Below, piece by piece: positions 1 through 7,057 of a stretch of 16,142 bases of DNA (its first letter is position 1; the number at the start of each line of letters is the position of its first letter). Below the pieces are notes generated by a model. The model did not search any database, was not told the DNA's origin, and saw nothing but the letters and a program-made list of their open reading frames with translations. The stretch is from Alphaproteobacteria bacterium UBA3650 (GTDB taxonomy: Bacteria > Pseudomonadota > Alphaproteobacteria > CAAHEQ01 > UBA3637), in the NCBI GenBank assembly GCA_002373815.1, contig DFKH01000099.1:1-16142 (forward strand), written 5' to 3'. Made by a program: the position numbers and the translations under genes.

Positions 1-1257
1 TGTACGCGGGATAGGTGTAGCGGTCATCACCAGCACATTGACGCCCTTTTCTTTTTCCGCTAAAGCCAAGCGTTGTTTCACCCCAAAACGGTGCTGTTCA
101 TCAATAATTGCTAAGCCTAAATCATGGAAAACAACACCCTCTTCTAACAACGCATGTGTGCCAATGATAATTTCAATTTTTCCTGTTTTTAAATCTGTTA
201 AAATCTGATCCCGTTTTTTTCCTTTTTCGCGAGCGGTTAATAATTCCACTTTAATTTTTAAAGGTTCACACAACACTTTTATTTTATCAAAATGCTGGTG
301 TGCCAAAATATCTGTTGGGGCCAAAAATGCGACTTGAGTTTTGTTTTCGATCGCTTGCAGAGCCGCTAACAGAGCGACGATGGTTTTACCAGAACCCACA
401 TCACCTTGCAACAAGCGTGTCATCCGATCCGAACTTGCCAAGTCAGTTTGAATTTCTTTTAGGCACTTTTGCTGGGCTTTTGTCAATTCAAAGGGCAAAT
501 TCAAATGCAATTTATTTTGCAGGGGCAACATTTTACCCGATTGTTTTTTATTATATCGCCTTACAAGATGCAGAGCCACTTGATTCGTCAATAATTCATC
601 AAATACCAAGCGCCGTCTGGCTGGGGATAATGGGCTTAAATCATCTAATGTTTTGGGATGATGTACATATTGAATGGCTTCACGCCATGAAGGCCAATGA
701 TTATCATGCAACATTTTTTCATCAATTTCTTCTGGAAGATTTGGTAAAGTCGGTAAAATTTGCTCCACTAATTTACGAATGACTTTTCCATTTGCTCCCG
801 CTTTTAGGGGATAAATCGTTTCATAAGTCGGAATTTTTTCTCGCTCTCGTTCAATATAATCTGGATGAACAATCTTGATCGTGTTTCCTTCTTTCACCAT
901 TTGCCCAGACACCCAAATGGTCTCACCAATTGCTAATTTGTCGGATAAAAAAGAGGCATGGTAATTAAAAAAAACAAGTTGCACTTCACCCAAGCCACTT
1001 TCAGCAAAAACGATACAAGGTAATCGTCGTGTTTTGGGAATTTTGTGTTCTGTGATAGTTATTTGAATCGTAGCCAATGTTGGTTCAATCGGCTCTTGCT
1101 TTATGATTGGACGTTCATTCACGCCCGTTGGCAGATGCCACAACACATCCACCACTTGTTCCCCACACAGATGCCCAATCCATGTCCCCAGCTTCGGGCC
1201 GATACCTCGAAAGGAGCTAACAGAGGCAAACATGGGATTTAATATATCAGGACGCAT
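1..1257 (-). CDS. recG: ATP-dependent DNA helicase RecG (3' end cut by window edge)
   Basis: Partial gene: 419 codons of a protein that is usually about 690 residues. RecG remodels stalled replication forks and branch-migrates Holliday junctions. The N-terminus (MRPDILNPMF, then GIGPKL) is the usual alphaproteobacterial RecG opening and fixes the start at 1257. Seen in order: the wedge/OB region (about residues 60-160), Walker A GDVGSGKT (about 285-292), the DEQHRFG box (about 384-390), and TATPIPRT at the window edge (412-419). An AGGAT ribosome binding site overlaps the stop codon of the small secreted protein upstream, and only 7 bases separate the two genes, so they are probably co-transcribed. 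The helicase C-terminal half lies outside the window. No frameshift is visible in the part present. Family assignment is secure. Confidence 0.96.
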   Translation of the reverse strand, partial: MRPDILNPMFASVSSFRGIGPKLGTWIGHLCGEQVVDVLWHLPTGVNERPIIKQEPIEPTLATIQITITEHKIPKTRRLPCIVFAESGLGEVQLVFFNYHASFLSDKLAIGETIWVSGQMVKEGNTIKIVHPDYIEREREKIPTYETIYPLKAGANGKVIRKLVEQILPTLPNLPEEIDEKMLHDNHWPSWREAIQYVHHPKTLDDLSPLSPARRRLVFDELLTNQVALHLVRRYNKKQSGKMLPLQNKLHLNLPFELTKAQQKCLKEIQTDLASSDRMTRLLQGDVGSGKTIVALLAALQAIENKTQVAFLAPTDILAHQHFDKIKVLCEPLKIKVELLTAREKGKKRDQILTDLKTGKIEIIIGTHALLEEGVVFHDLGLAIIDEQHRFGVKQRLALAEKEKGVNVLVMTATPIPRT

Positions 1258-1264
1258 CTATATC

Positions 1265-1672
1265 CTAACGTTTTTTGATGGGACGTAATGGTTTTGACCA
1301 AGCCCCATCTGGCAATTTAACGGAACCATCTGCATAGACTGTGGCATTGAACAATGGCAAATTGTTAAAGCCTTCCAAAATTTCATGGCAATCTGCAAGA
1401 TTTCCTTTTTTTTGCTGTTGCAAAGCAACCCACTTTGCTTGTGTATAAACTTGCACTTCGTGCTTTTCCAATTCATCTGTTGCCGATTGGTTCGCCAACA
1501 AACGTGAAGCAATAATTTCAAAATCTTCTAGTTTTTTTTCTGCACCACATGCCATGGCCCACCCTGCCAGCATACCCAGTTGTTCTGCATCTGACATTTT
1601 CTTAATGTTTTGCGCCCAAACAGGCTGTGCAATCATCAAGCTCAAAAGAATCATATACATATTTTTTTTCAT
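1265..1672 (-). CDS. small secreted protein of unknown function
   Basis: This encodes a 135-residue protein that I do not recognise. The start at 1672 is chosen because AAAGGAG lies 5 bases upstream and the protein then opens with a typical signal peptide (MKKN, a hydrophobic stretch, then PVWAQ), with likely signal peptidase I cleavage after Ala about 20. An in-frame ATG 48 bases further upstream lacks a ribosome binding site. The mature part is a mostly helical-looking domain with exactly two cysteines (MACGAE and ADCHEI), which could form one periplasmic disulfide. The C-terminus is basic (RPIKKR). Export to the periplasm is inferred from the signal peptide. It precedes recG by 7 bases, which suggests one transcript but not a shared function. 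Confidence 0.8.
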   Translation of the reverse strand: MKKNMYMILLSLMIAQPVWAQNIKKMSDAEQLGMLAGWAMACGAEKKLEDFEIIASRLLANQSATDELEKHEVQVYTQAKWVALQQQKKGNLADCHEILEGFNNLPLFNATVYADGSVKLPDGAWSKPLRPIKKR

Positions 1673-1741
1673 ATGAACTCCTTTCTGTTCTTTATTAAGC
1701 CATATTTTTACAAAAATCACAAGGTGTTTTTCATTTTTTTA

Positions 1742-1770
1742 TTGCAAGCCTTGAAAAAATAACGTATCCT
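1742..1770 (+). promoter_or_regulatory. sigma-70-type promoter for the VirB8-like gene
   Basis: TTGCAA (1742-1747) and TATCCT (1765-1770) are 17 bases apart and sit just upstream of the AGGAGG ribosome binding site (1785-1790). The match is moderate, and it is the only well-spaced pair in this gap. No equally clear promoter was found for the divergent secreted-protein/recG unit. Confidence 0.5.
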
Positions 1771-1795
1771 TTCACGAAGATGATAGGAGGTAATC

Positions 1796-2599
1796 TTGGT
1801 TGACTATCCAGAAACACCACGCGATCAATTGGAAGCGTATCCGCTTAGGTTGAATGTATCAGCTTTACCTGAACGTCGTTTTTTTAAAATGACTCGCACC
1901 TTGACTGTTTGCGTTGTGTTATTGGCTTCATTGTTAATTTGTTTAGGCGTTTTTTTAAATTATCAAATTACACATCTTGATGTCACAGTCAAACGTGGAA
2001 ATACATGGCAATTTTATCGTATTGATCCAGAAGCAAAGCAGTTAAAAGCTACAGAATCTTCCGTTATTAAGATTGACCCTTTGCAATTAGTTGTCGAGGA
2101 AAAGCTTGTTGATTATTTAAAGATACGCAATAGCACTGTATGGAGCATGGATGTTATGGATGCCAATTTTGGTCCGTCTGGTCCCATTGCTCAATTATCC
2201 GAACCGCGCGTATTTGTTACTTTTGATCAGGAAGCCCGTTCTATGCTTGCAAAAACACGAGGAAGCAGTTTGATTCGTGACACTCATATTTTTGCTTTAA
2301 AATTGATTCGTGGGAATTTGTGGATGGCTATTATTGAAACTTTTGATTTACCCATTACAGATGATGCCACTTCTCCATGTTTGTGTGTTGACAATTCAAA
2401 AGAATGTTTAAGTTGTAAAATTTCTAAATCAAAGAATCGGGAACGCAAAAAAATTTGGATGCGTACCTCATTTAATCGACCGAAAACACTCTACAATCCA
2501 TTAGGTGTTAGTGTGGATAAATATATCTCGACTTTTCTGCCTATTCATAACGAGGCGACTTACTGGGATTTACCTCCCGATTTACAACCAGAAATTTAA
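1796..2599 (+). CDS. single-pass inner-membrane protein with VirB8-like features
   Basis: This encodes a 267-residue protein. The TTG start at 1796 is decided by AGGAGG 5 bases upstream; the first in-frame ATG (Met32) has no such site and would remove much of the cytoplasmic tail. Layout: a short cytoplasmic N-terminus (1-34), one membrane helix (about 35-56), then a periplasmic domain. The pattern of N-terminal anchor, alpha/beta domain, and C-terminal YNPLGVSVDKY (233-243) resembles the NPLGF-x-V-x-x-Y end of VirB8-family type IV secretion proteins. An unusual CLC...CLSC cluster (195-207) interrupts the domain. No other secretion gene is nearby. Its stop codon directly abuts that of argS. 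Function is unproven, and the VirB8 link is a motif-level inference that could reflect only a shared fold. Confidence 0.6.
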   Translation: MVDYPETPRDQLEAYPLRLNVSALPERRFFKMTRTLTVCVVLLASLLICLGVFLNYQITHLDVTVKRGNTWQFYRIDPEAKQLKATESSVIKIDPLQLVVEEKLVDYLKIRNSTVWSMDVMDANFGPSGPIAQLSEPRVFVTFDQEARSMLAKTRGSSLIRDTHIFALKLIRGNLWMAIIETFDLPITDDATSPCLCVDNSKECLSCKISKSKNRERKKIWMRTSFNRPKTLYNPLGVSVDKYISTFLPIHNEATYWDLPPDLQPEI

Positions 2600-4339
2600 T
2601 TACATTTTATTGGGGACTTTTAAGCCTAACATATCGGCGCAAATAAGAGCTACTTTCAATGTGTATTTAAGCAAATTTAAACGGCTGTTTTTCGTTTGTT
2701 CATCTGCATCTTTGATTGGGCAATCGTGATAGAACAAGTTAAAATCCTGACATAATCTATATAAATAGTCAGCAATCACATGTGGCGCTCGATTATCATA
2801 GGCAATTTGCATATTTTCTGGGAATGTGTAAAGGTTTAAAAGCAATTTACGTTCCGCTGGATTTGTAATAATTAAAGTGTTATTTTTGGGTTCACCCAAC
2901 TTTTCCAAAACAGATTTCATTCGCACCATTGCATATAACAAATAAGGTCCCGTTTTTCCCTCGGTTGCCAACATACGTTCTTCATCAAAGATATAGTTTT
3001 TGACTTTGTCATTCATGAGATCCATGAATTTCAACGCAGCCACGCCCACAATATGAGAAATTTCATCTTTTTCAGCATCCGTTAAATCACGACCAATTTC
3101 GCCACTTTCCATTTTAGCACGCGCTTTTTGAACGGCTGAATCAATTAAAAATCTGAGCGTTGGTACACCGCCATCACGAGTCTTATAGGGTTTATTATCT
3201 GCCCCATTCACAGAGCCAAAAGGTTGATATTCCAATTTTACTTCATCTGGAACAATGCCCGTCTTTTTTGCCGTTGCAAACACTTGAGAAAAATGAAGTC
3301 CTTGACGTGCATCCGTAAAATACATCACCACATCTGGGTGAAATTCTTCCATACGTGCTTCCAATGTGGCTAAATCTGTGGCTGCATACATGGCAGCCCC
3401 AGCAGAATTCACCAAAATCAAGGGGGGCGTATCGCCTTCTTGACGGACAATCCAAGCCCCGTCATCCAATTCAGCAATACCCGATTTTTGTAAATGTTCC
3501 ACCATCTTCATGCACCGATCATTGACTGTGCTTTCACCCCACCATAAATCAAGATGTACATTCAACTGATTCATCAAATCTTGCGTATCGCCTTTGGTTA
3601 AATCAACAAACTTTTGCCATAAGTCACGTAAGCCTTTGTTTCCTTCTTGCAATTCGCGTGTGTATTTTTTAGCCTGTTCCATATAAGCTTCATCTTCTTT
3701 GGCCTTAGCCGAAGCAATAGGATATGCTTCCACTACATCTTTTAATGTAAAGGGCAACTTGTATCCCTTATCACTGGCATAATCGGACTTGAAATATGGC
3801 ATATCCGGCCATTGATGTTGCAGTTCTGTCAGCACCAATCCCATAGGACGTCCCCAATCGCCCAAGTGCGCATCGCCGATTGTTTTGTCGCCAGCAAAGG
3901 TCATCATACGGCGCACCGCATCACCAATATTTCCCGAGCGCAAATGTCCCACGTGTAAAACCTTACCCACATTGGGGCCACAATAATCTAAAATAATTGT
4001 TTTGGGGTTGTCTGGGCGTTCATATCCCACTTTCTCTTGAGTTAAAATTGGTGCAGCTAACTTGGTCAATTCTTCATCTTTAATTTTCATATTGATGAAA
4101 CCAGGGCCTGCCACAGAAACTTCTGAAAAAAAGTCATCTTTTTTTAATTCTTCTACCACTTTTTCGGCGACTTCTCGTGGATTTTGATGTAAAGATTTTG
4201 CCAACGCCAAAGCGCCATTGGATTGATAATCTGCCAAATCTGGACGGTCCGCCGCACGCACCAACGTTTGGGCATTTTCAAAACCGCAAGCTTTAAAAGC
4301 ATTTATCACTTTTTCATTGATGACGGACAGCAGGTTCAT
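2600..4339 (-). CDS. argS: arginyl-tRNA synthetase
   Basis: ArgRS (579 residues, normal length) charges tRNA-Arg with arginine using ATP in the cytoplasm. Seen: the N-terminal add-domain region (1-90), the class I signature with HVGH at 129-132 followed by LRSGNIGD, the KPYKTRDGG segment that takes the place of KMSKS in many ArgRS, and a helical anticodon-binding domain at the C-terminus ending ICADMLGLKVPNKM. The start is supported by AAGGAG 6 bases upstream of the ATG. The gene runs alone, convergent with the VirB8-like gene (stop codons touch, with no terminator hairpin seen between) and divergent from gltX. It is an essential housekeeping enzyme and the identity is secure. Confidence 0.98.
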   Translation of the reverse strand: MNLLSVINEKVINAFKACGFENAQTLVRAADRPDLADYQSNGALALAKSLHQNPREVAEKVVEELKKDDFFSEVSVAGPGFINMKIKDEELTKLAAPILTQEKVGYERPDNPKTIILDYCGPNVGKVLHVGHLRSGNIGDAVRRMMTFAGDKTIGDAHLGDWGRPMGLVLTELQHQWPDMPYFKSDYASDKGYKLPFTLKDVVEAYPIASAKAKEDEAYMEQAKKYTRELQEGNKGLRDLWQKFVDLTKGDTQDLMNQLNVHLDLWWGESTVNDRCMKMVEHLQKSGIAELDDGAWIVRQEGDTPPLILVNSAGAAMYAATDLATLEARMEEFHPDVVMYFTDARQGLHFSQVFATAKKTGIVPDEVKLEYQPFGSVNGADNKPYKTRDGGVPTLRFLIDSAVQKARAKMESGEIGRDLTDAEKDEISHIVGVAALKFMDLMNDKVKNYIFDEERMLATEGKTGPYLLYAMVRMKSVLEKLGEPKNNTLIITNPAERKLLLNLYTFPENMQIAYDNRAPHVIADYLYRLCQDFNLFYHDCPIKDADEQTKNSRLNLLKYTLKVALICADMLGLKVPNKM

Positions 4340-4366
4340 TTTAAACTCCTTGTTTGAATAGTGGGT

Positions 4367-4395
4367 AGTATATCAAAATCCCCCTTGAAAAGCAA
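4367..4395 (-). promoter_or_regulatory. promoter of argS
   Basis: Read on the minus strand, TTGCTT (4395-4390) and TATACT (4372-4367) are 17 bases apart, followed by a leader of roughly 20-30 bases to the argS ATG. The -35 is weak. It touches the -35 of the divergent gltX promoter at base 4390. Confidence 0.5.
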
Positions 4396-4413
4396 GCAAA
4401 AATATGTTATACT
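4385..4413 (+). promoter_or_regulatory. promoter of gltX-slyX
   Basis: TTGAAA (4385-4390) and TATACT (4408-4413) are 17 bases apart, a close match to the sigma-70 consensus. Transcription would begin near 4420, giving a leader of about 23 bases. The ATG at 4404 lies upstream of the -10 box, so it cannot be the gltX start. Confidence 0.78.
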
Positions 4414-4442
4414 TTTCGCTGACTGAAAGAAAGGAAAAAAAC

Positions 4443-6077
4443 ATGACACCTGAAATTTTAGATTTATTATTCCCAAACAAATTGCCCTCTGTGGATGAGA
4501 TTTTAGCCAAATATCCCCCACGGCAACTACCTGAGGGAGCTCGTGTCATGCGTGTGGCTCCTAGCCCCACAGGCAAAATGCACGTTGGTACATTATATCA
4601 AGCCTTATTGGCCGAACGTGCCGCCCATCAATCAGGTGGTGTATTTTACTTGCGTTTGGAAGACACAGATCAAAAACGTGAATTGGCGGGTGCTGCCGAA
4701 CTGATTATTTCCTCATTGGCTCGCTATGGTATTAAATTGGATGAAGGGATTGATGCCAATGGAAATGACAAGGGAAATTATGGACCCTATACTCAATCTC
4801 AGCGTAAAGAAATTTATCAAGTGTTTGCAAAAAGCTTGGCCGAAAAAGGTCTTGCTTATCCTTGTTTTTGTTCGGCAGAAGATATTGAAATGCGCCGCAA
4901 GATTCAAACAAAACAAGGGTTACGTCCTGGATATTATGGGTCACATGCGAAATGTCGCAACTTGACAGATGATGAGGTATTATCCAACTTGAAAGCAGGA
5001 AAGCCATGGGTGTTACGCTTCAAAGCCCCTGGTAAATATGAAAATCAAATTGTTGTCAAAGATTTGATGAAAGGTAATTTGTCTTTACCTGAAAATGATA
5101 TGGATATTGTCATCTTAAAAAGTGATGGCTTGCCAACCTATCATTTTGCGCATGCTGTGGATGATCATTTAATGGGGACAACGGTTGTCTCTCGTGGGGA
5201 TGAATGGTTGTCCTCTTTACCATTACATATTCAATTGTTTGTTGCACTAGGGTGGAAGCCTCCAAAGTATGCTCATCTAGCCCCTATTCAAAAAATTGAT
5301 GATGGCAATCGACGTAAGTTGTCCAAGCGTTTAGATCCAGAAGCCAGCATCACATATTTCTGGGAACATGGCTATCCAGAGGAGGCACAGGTTGAATATT
5401 TGCTTAACTTACTCAATGCTAGTTTTGAAGATTGGCGCAGGGCAAATCCAACATTACCCGCTTTTGATTTTCCCATGAATTTTAGCAAAATTTCCAATAC
5501 TGCTGGTGCTTTATTCGACTTTGTCAAATTGCACAGTATTGCGCGTGAAGTTGTAGCACGTATGAGTGCTGAACAAGTGTATGAGGCAACGCTCAAATGG
5601 GCTAAAGAATACAAAACAGAATACGCTACTTTATTAGAAAGCAATCGCGAAAAATGTATTGCTATTTTCAACATTGAACGTGGCATTGGGGCAAAGTCTC
5701 GCAAGGACTTGTTTAAGTGGGAAGATGCTGAACACGAAACGGAATTTTTCTTCAATCGTCCTACCTATGATGAAAGTTTGTTGGCTCCTATGACTCATGA
5801 AGATATTCAAAAAGTGGCGGCTGATTTTGCAACAATTTATGATTCCGCGGATGACAATCAAGCATGGTTTGCAAAAGTGAAACAAGTGGCTGAACAAAAT
5901 GGTTTTGCAACAGATATGAAGGCCTATAAAGCCGATCCATCTGGTTTTAAAGGCTCTGTGGCAGACGTCGCCAAAATTTTACGTGTGGCCATTACTGGGC
6001 GCACTCAAAGTCCAGATTTATGTTCCATTATGAAAATCTTGGGCAAAGAAGAAGTGGCAGAAAGGTTAAAGATATAA
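4443..6077 (+). CDS. gltX: glutamyl-tRNA synthetase, long clostridial-type form
   Basis: This 544-residue GluRS attaches glutamate to tRNA-Glu. The start at 4443 has AAAGGA 7-8 bases upstream and lies downstream of the mapped -10 box. Seen: an N-terminal extension (1-34) before the Rossmann fold, SPTGKMHVGT (41-50, the HIGH region), RLEDTD (71-76), YPCFC (139-143), PTYHFAHAVDDHL (231-243), GDEWLSS (252-258) and KLSKR (292-296, the KMSKS loop), then a helical anticodon-binding half. Typical proteobacterial GltX is about 440-500 residues and lacks this extension. The extension with LPEGA, YGPY and PCFC phrasing recalls the GluRS of Clostridia (from memory, not from a search), so horizontal acquisition is likely. 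Whether it discriminates tRNA-Gln cannot be read here. Co-transcribed with slyX. Confidence 0.96.
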   Translation: MTPEILDLLFPNKLPSVDEILAKYPPRQLPEGARVMRVAPSPTGKMHVGTLYQALLAERAAHQSGGVFYLRLEDTDQKRELAGAAELIISSLARYGIKLDEGIDANGNDKGNYGPYTQSQRKEIYQVFAKSLAEKGLAYPCFCSAEDIEMRRKIQTKQGLRPGYYGSHAKCRNLTDDEVLSNLKAGKPWVLRFKAPGKYENQIVVKDLMKGNLSLPENDMDIVILKSDGLPTYHFAHAVDDHLMGTTVVSRGDEWLSSLPLHIQLFVALGWKPPKYAHLAPIQKIDDGNRRKLSKRLDPEASITYFWEHGYPEEAQVEYLLNLLNASFEDWRRANPTLPAFDFPMNFSKISNTAGALFDFVKLHSIAREVVARMSAEQVYEATLKWAKEYKTEYATLLESNREKCIAIFNIERGIGAKSRKDLFKWEDAEHETEFFFNRPTYDESLLAPMTHEDIQKVAADFATIYDSADDNQAWFAKVKQVAEQNGFATDMKAYKADPSGFKGSVADVAKILRVAITGRTQSPDLCSIMKILGKEEVAERLKI

Positions 6078-6274
6078 TGTCCGAGGATCGTTTAACAGAG
6101 ATTGAACGCCATTTGGCGGATTTAGAAAAACAGTTAGATGATTTCAATGCTGTTGTCATTCAACAAGGCAAACAAATTGACCGGTTGGAAAAGGAGTATC
6201 GTACATTACGTGACAGTATGGATGCATCCTTAGTAAAGCCTTTGTCCGAAGAAACGCCACCACCGCATTATTAA
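6077..6274 (+). CDS. slyX: SlyX family protein
   Basis: SlyX proteins are short coiled-coil proteins of unresolved function, found across Proteobacteria. This one is 65 residues. It has heptad-like spacing through LTEIERHLADLEKQLDD and the following QQGKQIDRLEKEYRTLRD, and the diagnostic C-terminal PPPHY. The start ATG overlaps the last base of the gltX TAA (TAATG), giving tight translational coupling, so the upstream in-frame ATG at 6020 inside gltX is rejected. Expression is expected from the gltX promoter. No terminator is visible between it and the next promoter at 6282. Confidence 0.92.
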   Translation: MSEDRLTEIERHLADLEKQLDDFNAVVIQQGKQIDRLEKEYRTLRDSMDASLVKPLSEETPPPHY

Positions 6275-6281
6275 TTTTGTG

Positions 6282-6310
6282 TTGACAATACTTGCACTTT
6301 GAGTTATCAT
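6282..6310 (+). promoter_or_regulatory. strong promoter of the lipoprotein-LOG unit
   Basis: TTGACA (6282-6287, perfect -35) and TATCAT (6305-6310) are 17 bases apart. The expected transcription start is at 6317-6318, which coincides with the A of the lipoprotein ATG. An ATG at 6309 lies inside the -10 box and cannot be used from this promoter. Confidence 0.8.
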
Positions 6311-6317
6311 GAATGGC

Positions 6318-6437
6318 ATGAAAAAGATAATTTTCGTTTGTTTTTTAAGTATAGTTGTAGCTGCCTGTGGGCGCATGAGCAGACCTATTGCACCGCATGG
6401 TTCTGTTTATCCTGAAACATATATCATTAAGGAGTAA
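6318..6437 (+). CDS. LptM-like small lipoprotein
   Basis: This encodes a 39-residue prelipoprotein: MKK, a hydrophobic core, lipobox VAAC with the lipidated Cys at 17, then GRMSRPIAPHGSVYPETY and stop. It has the size and the C-G-(R/K) followed by proline-containing tail of the LptM/YifL type of outer-membrane lipoprotein, which in enterobacteria assists assembly of the LptDE lipopolysaccharide translocon. That role here is inferred from resemblance only. There is no Shine-Dalgarno sequence before the ATG, and the promoter places the mRNA start at or beside the AUG. The last codons contain TAAGGAG, which serves as the ribosome binding site of the LOG gene 2 bases downstream. Gly at +2 after Cys does not suggest inner-membrane retention. 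Confidence 0.8.
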   Translation: MKKIIFVCFLSIVVAACGRMSRPIAPHGSVYPETYIIKE

Positions 6438-6439
6438 TT

Positions 6440-7018
6440 ATGTCTAAATACAAAGCGATTGCCATTTTTGGCTCAGCAAGTGATGCTATCGATGATGCTT
6501 TTCGTAAGCCAGTTTTTGAAACAGGTGCTTTGTTAGCGCGTGAAGGTATTACCATGATTTATGGCGTTGGGGATGGTGGTTTAATGGGTGAATCCTATCG
6601 TGGTGTGCGTTCTGAAGGTGGCAAGGTCCTTGGTATTACTATTCCTTCATTATTAAAAAAACAGTGTGCGGATCCATCTATTTTTCAAGAGGGCGAATTA
6701 CACGTTGTTGAAACATTACATGATCGTAAGCGTTTAATGATGGAAAGCGCGGATGCTTTATTGATTGCCCCTGGTGGTTGGGGTACCATGGATGAAATTG
6801 CCTCACAAGGTGTCCATGCTAAGATTGGCGATCGTACCGAAAAACCGATGATTTTTCTCAACTTCAAAGGTTTTTGGAATCCTCTAAAAGAGTTATTACA
6901 ACATATGCTTACTTATGGCGCTGTGAAAGAGAGTCAGATTGCGTTTATTGATTTTGCCAATACGCCAGATGAAATTTTTGATGCCATTGCTCGCGCTGAA
7001 AAACGAATCTCAAAATAA
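6440..7018 (+). CDS. LOG-family nucleotide 5'-monophosphate nucleosidase
   Basis: This 192-residue cytoplasmic protein belongs to the LOG (lysine decarboxylase-like fold) family. Characterised members hydrolyse the N-glycosidic bond of nucleoside 5'-monophosphates, releasing ribose 5-phosphate; the cytokinin-activating plant enzymes and bacterial purine/pyrimidine monophosphate nucleosidases belong here. Seen: FGSAS (10-14), GVGDGGLMG (42-50), the HDRKRLM segment (95-101) and the signature PGGWGTMDE (111-119), which carries the catalytic Glu. Start at 6440, with TAAGGAG 5 bases upstream. It is co-transcribed behind the lipoprotein. Older annotations call such proteins lysine decarboxylase, for which there is no support. 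The exact substrate cannot be read from sequence. Confidence 0.9.
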   Translation: MSKYKAIAIFGSASDAIDDAFRKPVFETGALLAREGITMIYGVGDGGLMGESYRGVRSEGGKVLGITIPSLLKKQCADPSIFQEGELHVVETLHDRKRLMMESADALLIAPGGWGTMDEIASQGVHAKIGDRTEKPMIFLNFKGFWNPLKELLQHMLTYGAVKESQIAFIDFANTPDEIFDAIARAEKRISK

Positions 7019-7021
7019 CTC

Positions 7022-7050
7022 TTTACCCGAGTATAAAATTTTGTTATAAT
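7022..7050 (+). promoter_or_regulatory. promoter of trmN6
   Basis: TTTACC (7022-7027) and a perfect TATAAT (7045-7050) are 17 bases apart. The expected transcription start is 7057-7058, the A of the ATG at 7058. The alternative ATG at 7049 overlaps the -10 box, so it cannot start translation of transcripts from here. Confidence 0.7.
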
Positions 7051-7057
7051 GTGGTTG

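Noticed and set aside
300..782. Plus-strand 160-codon reading frame
   Set aside because: It is a shadow of recG, whose helicase motifs are continuous on the minus strand through this stretch.
4404..4442. Upstream in-frame ATG for gltX
   Set aside because: It lies before the -10 box (4408-4413), so it is not in the transcript; the ATG at 4443 has a good ribosome binding site.
7049..7057. Upstream in-frame ATG for trmN6
   Set aside because: It overlaps the TATAAT box, so the start at 7058 is preferred.
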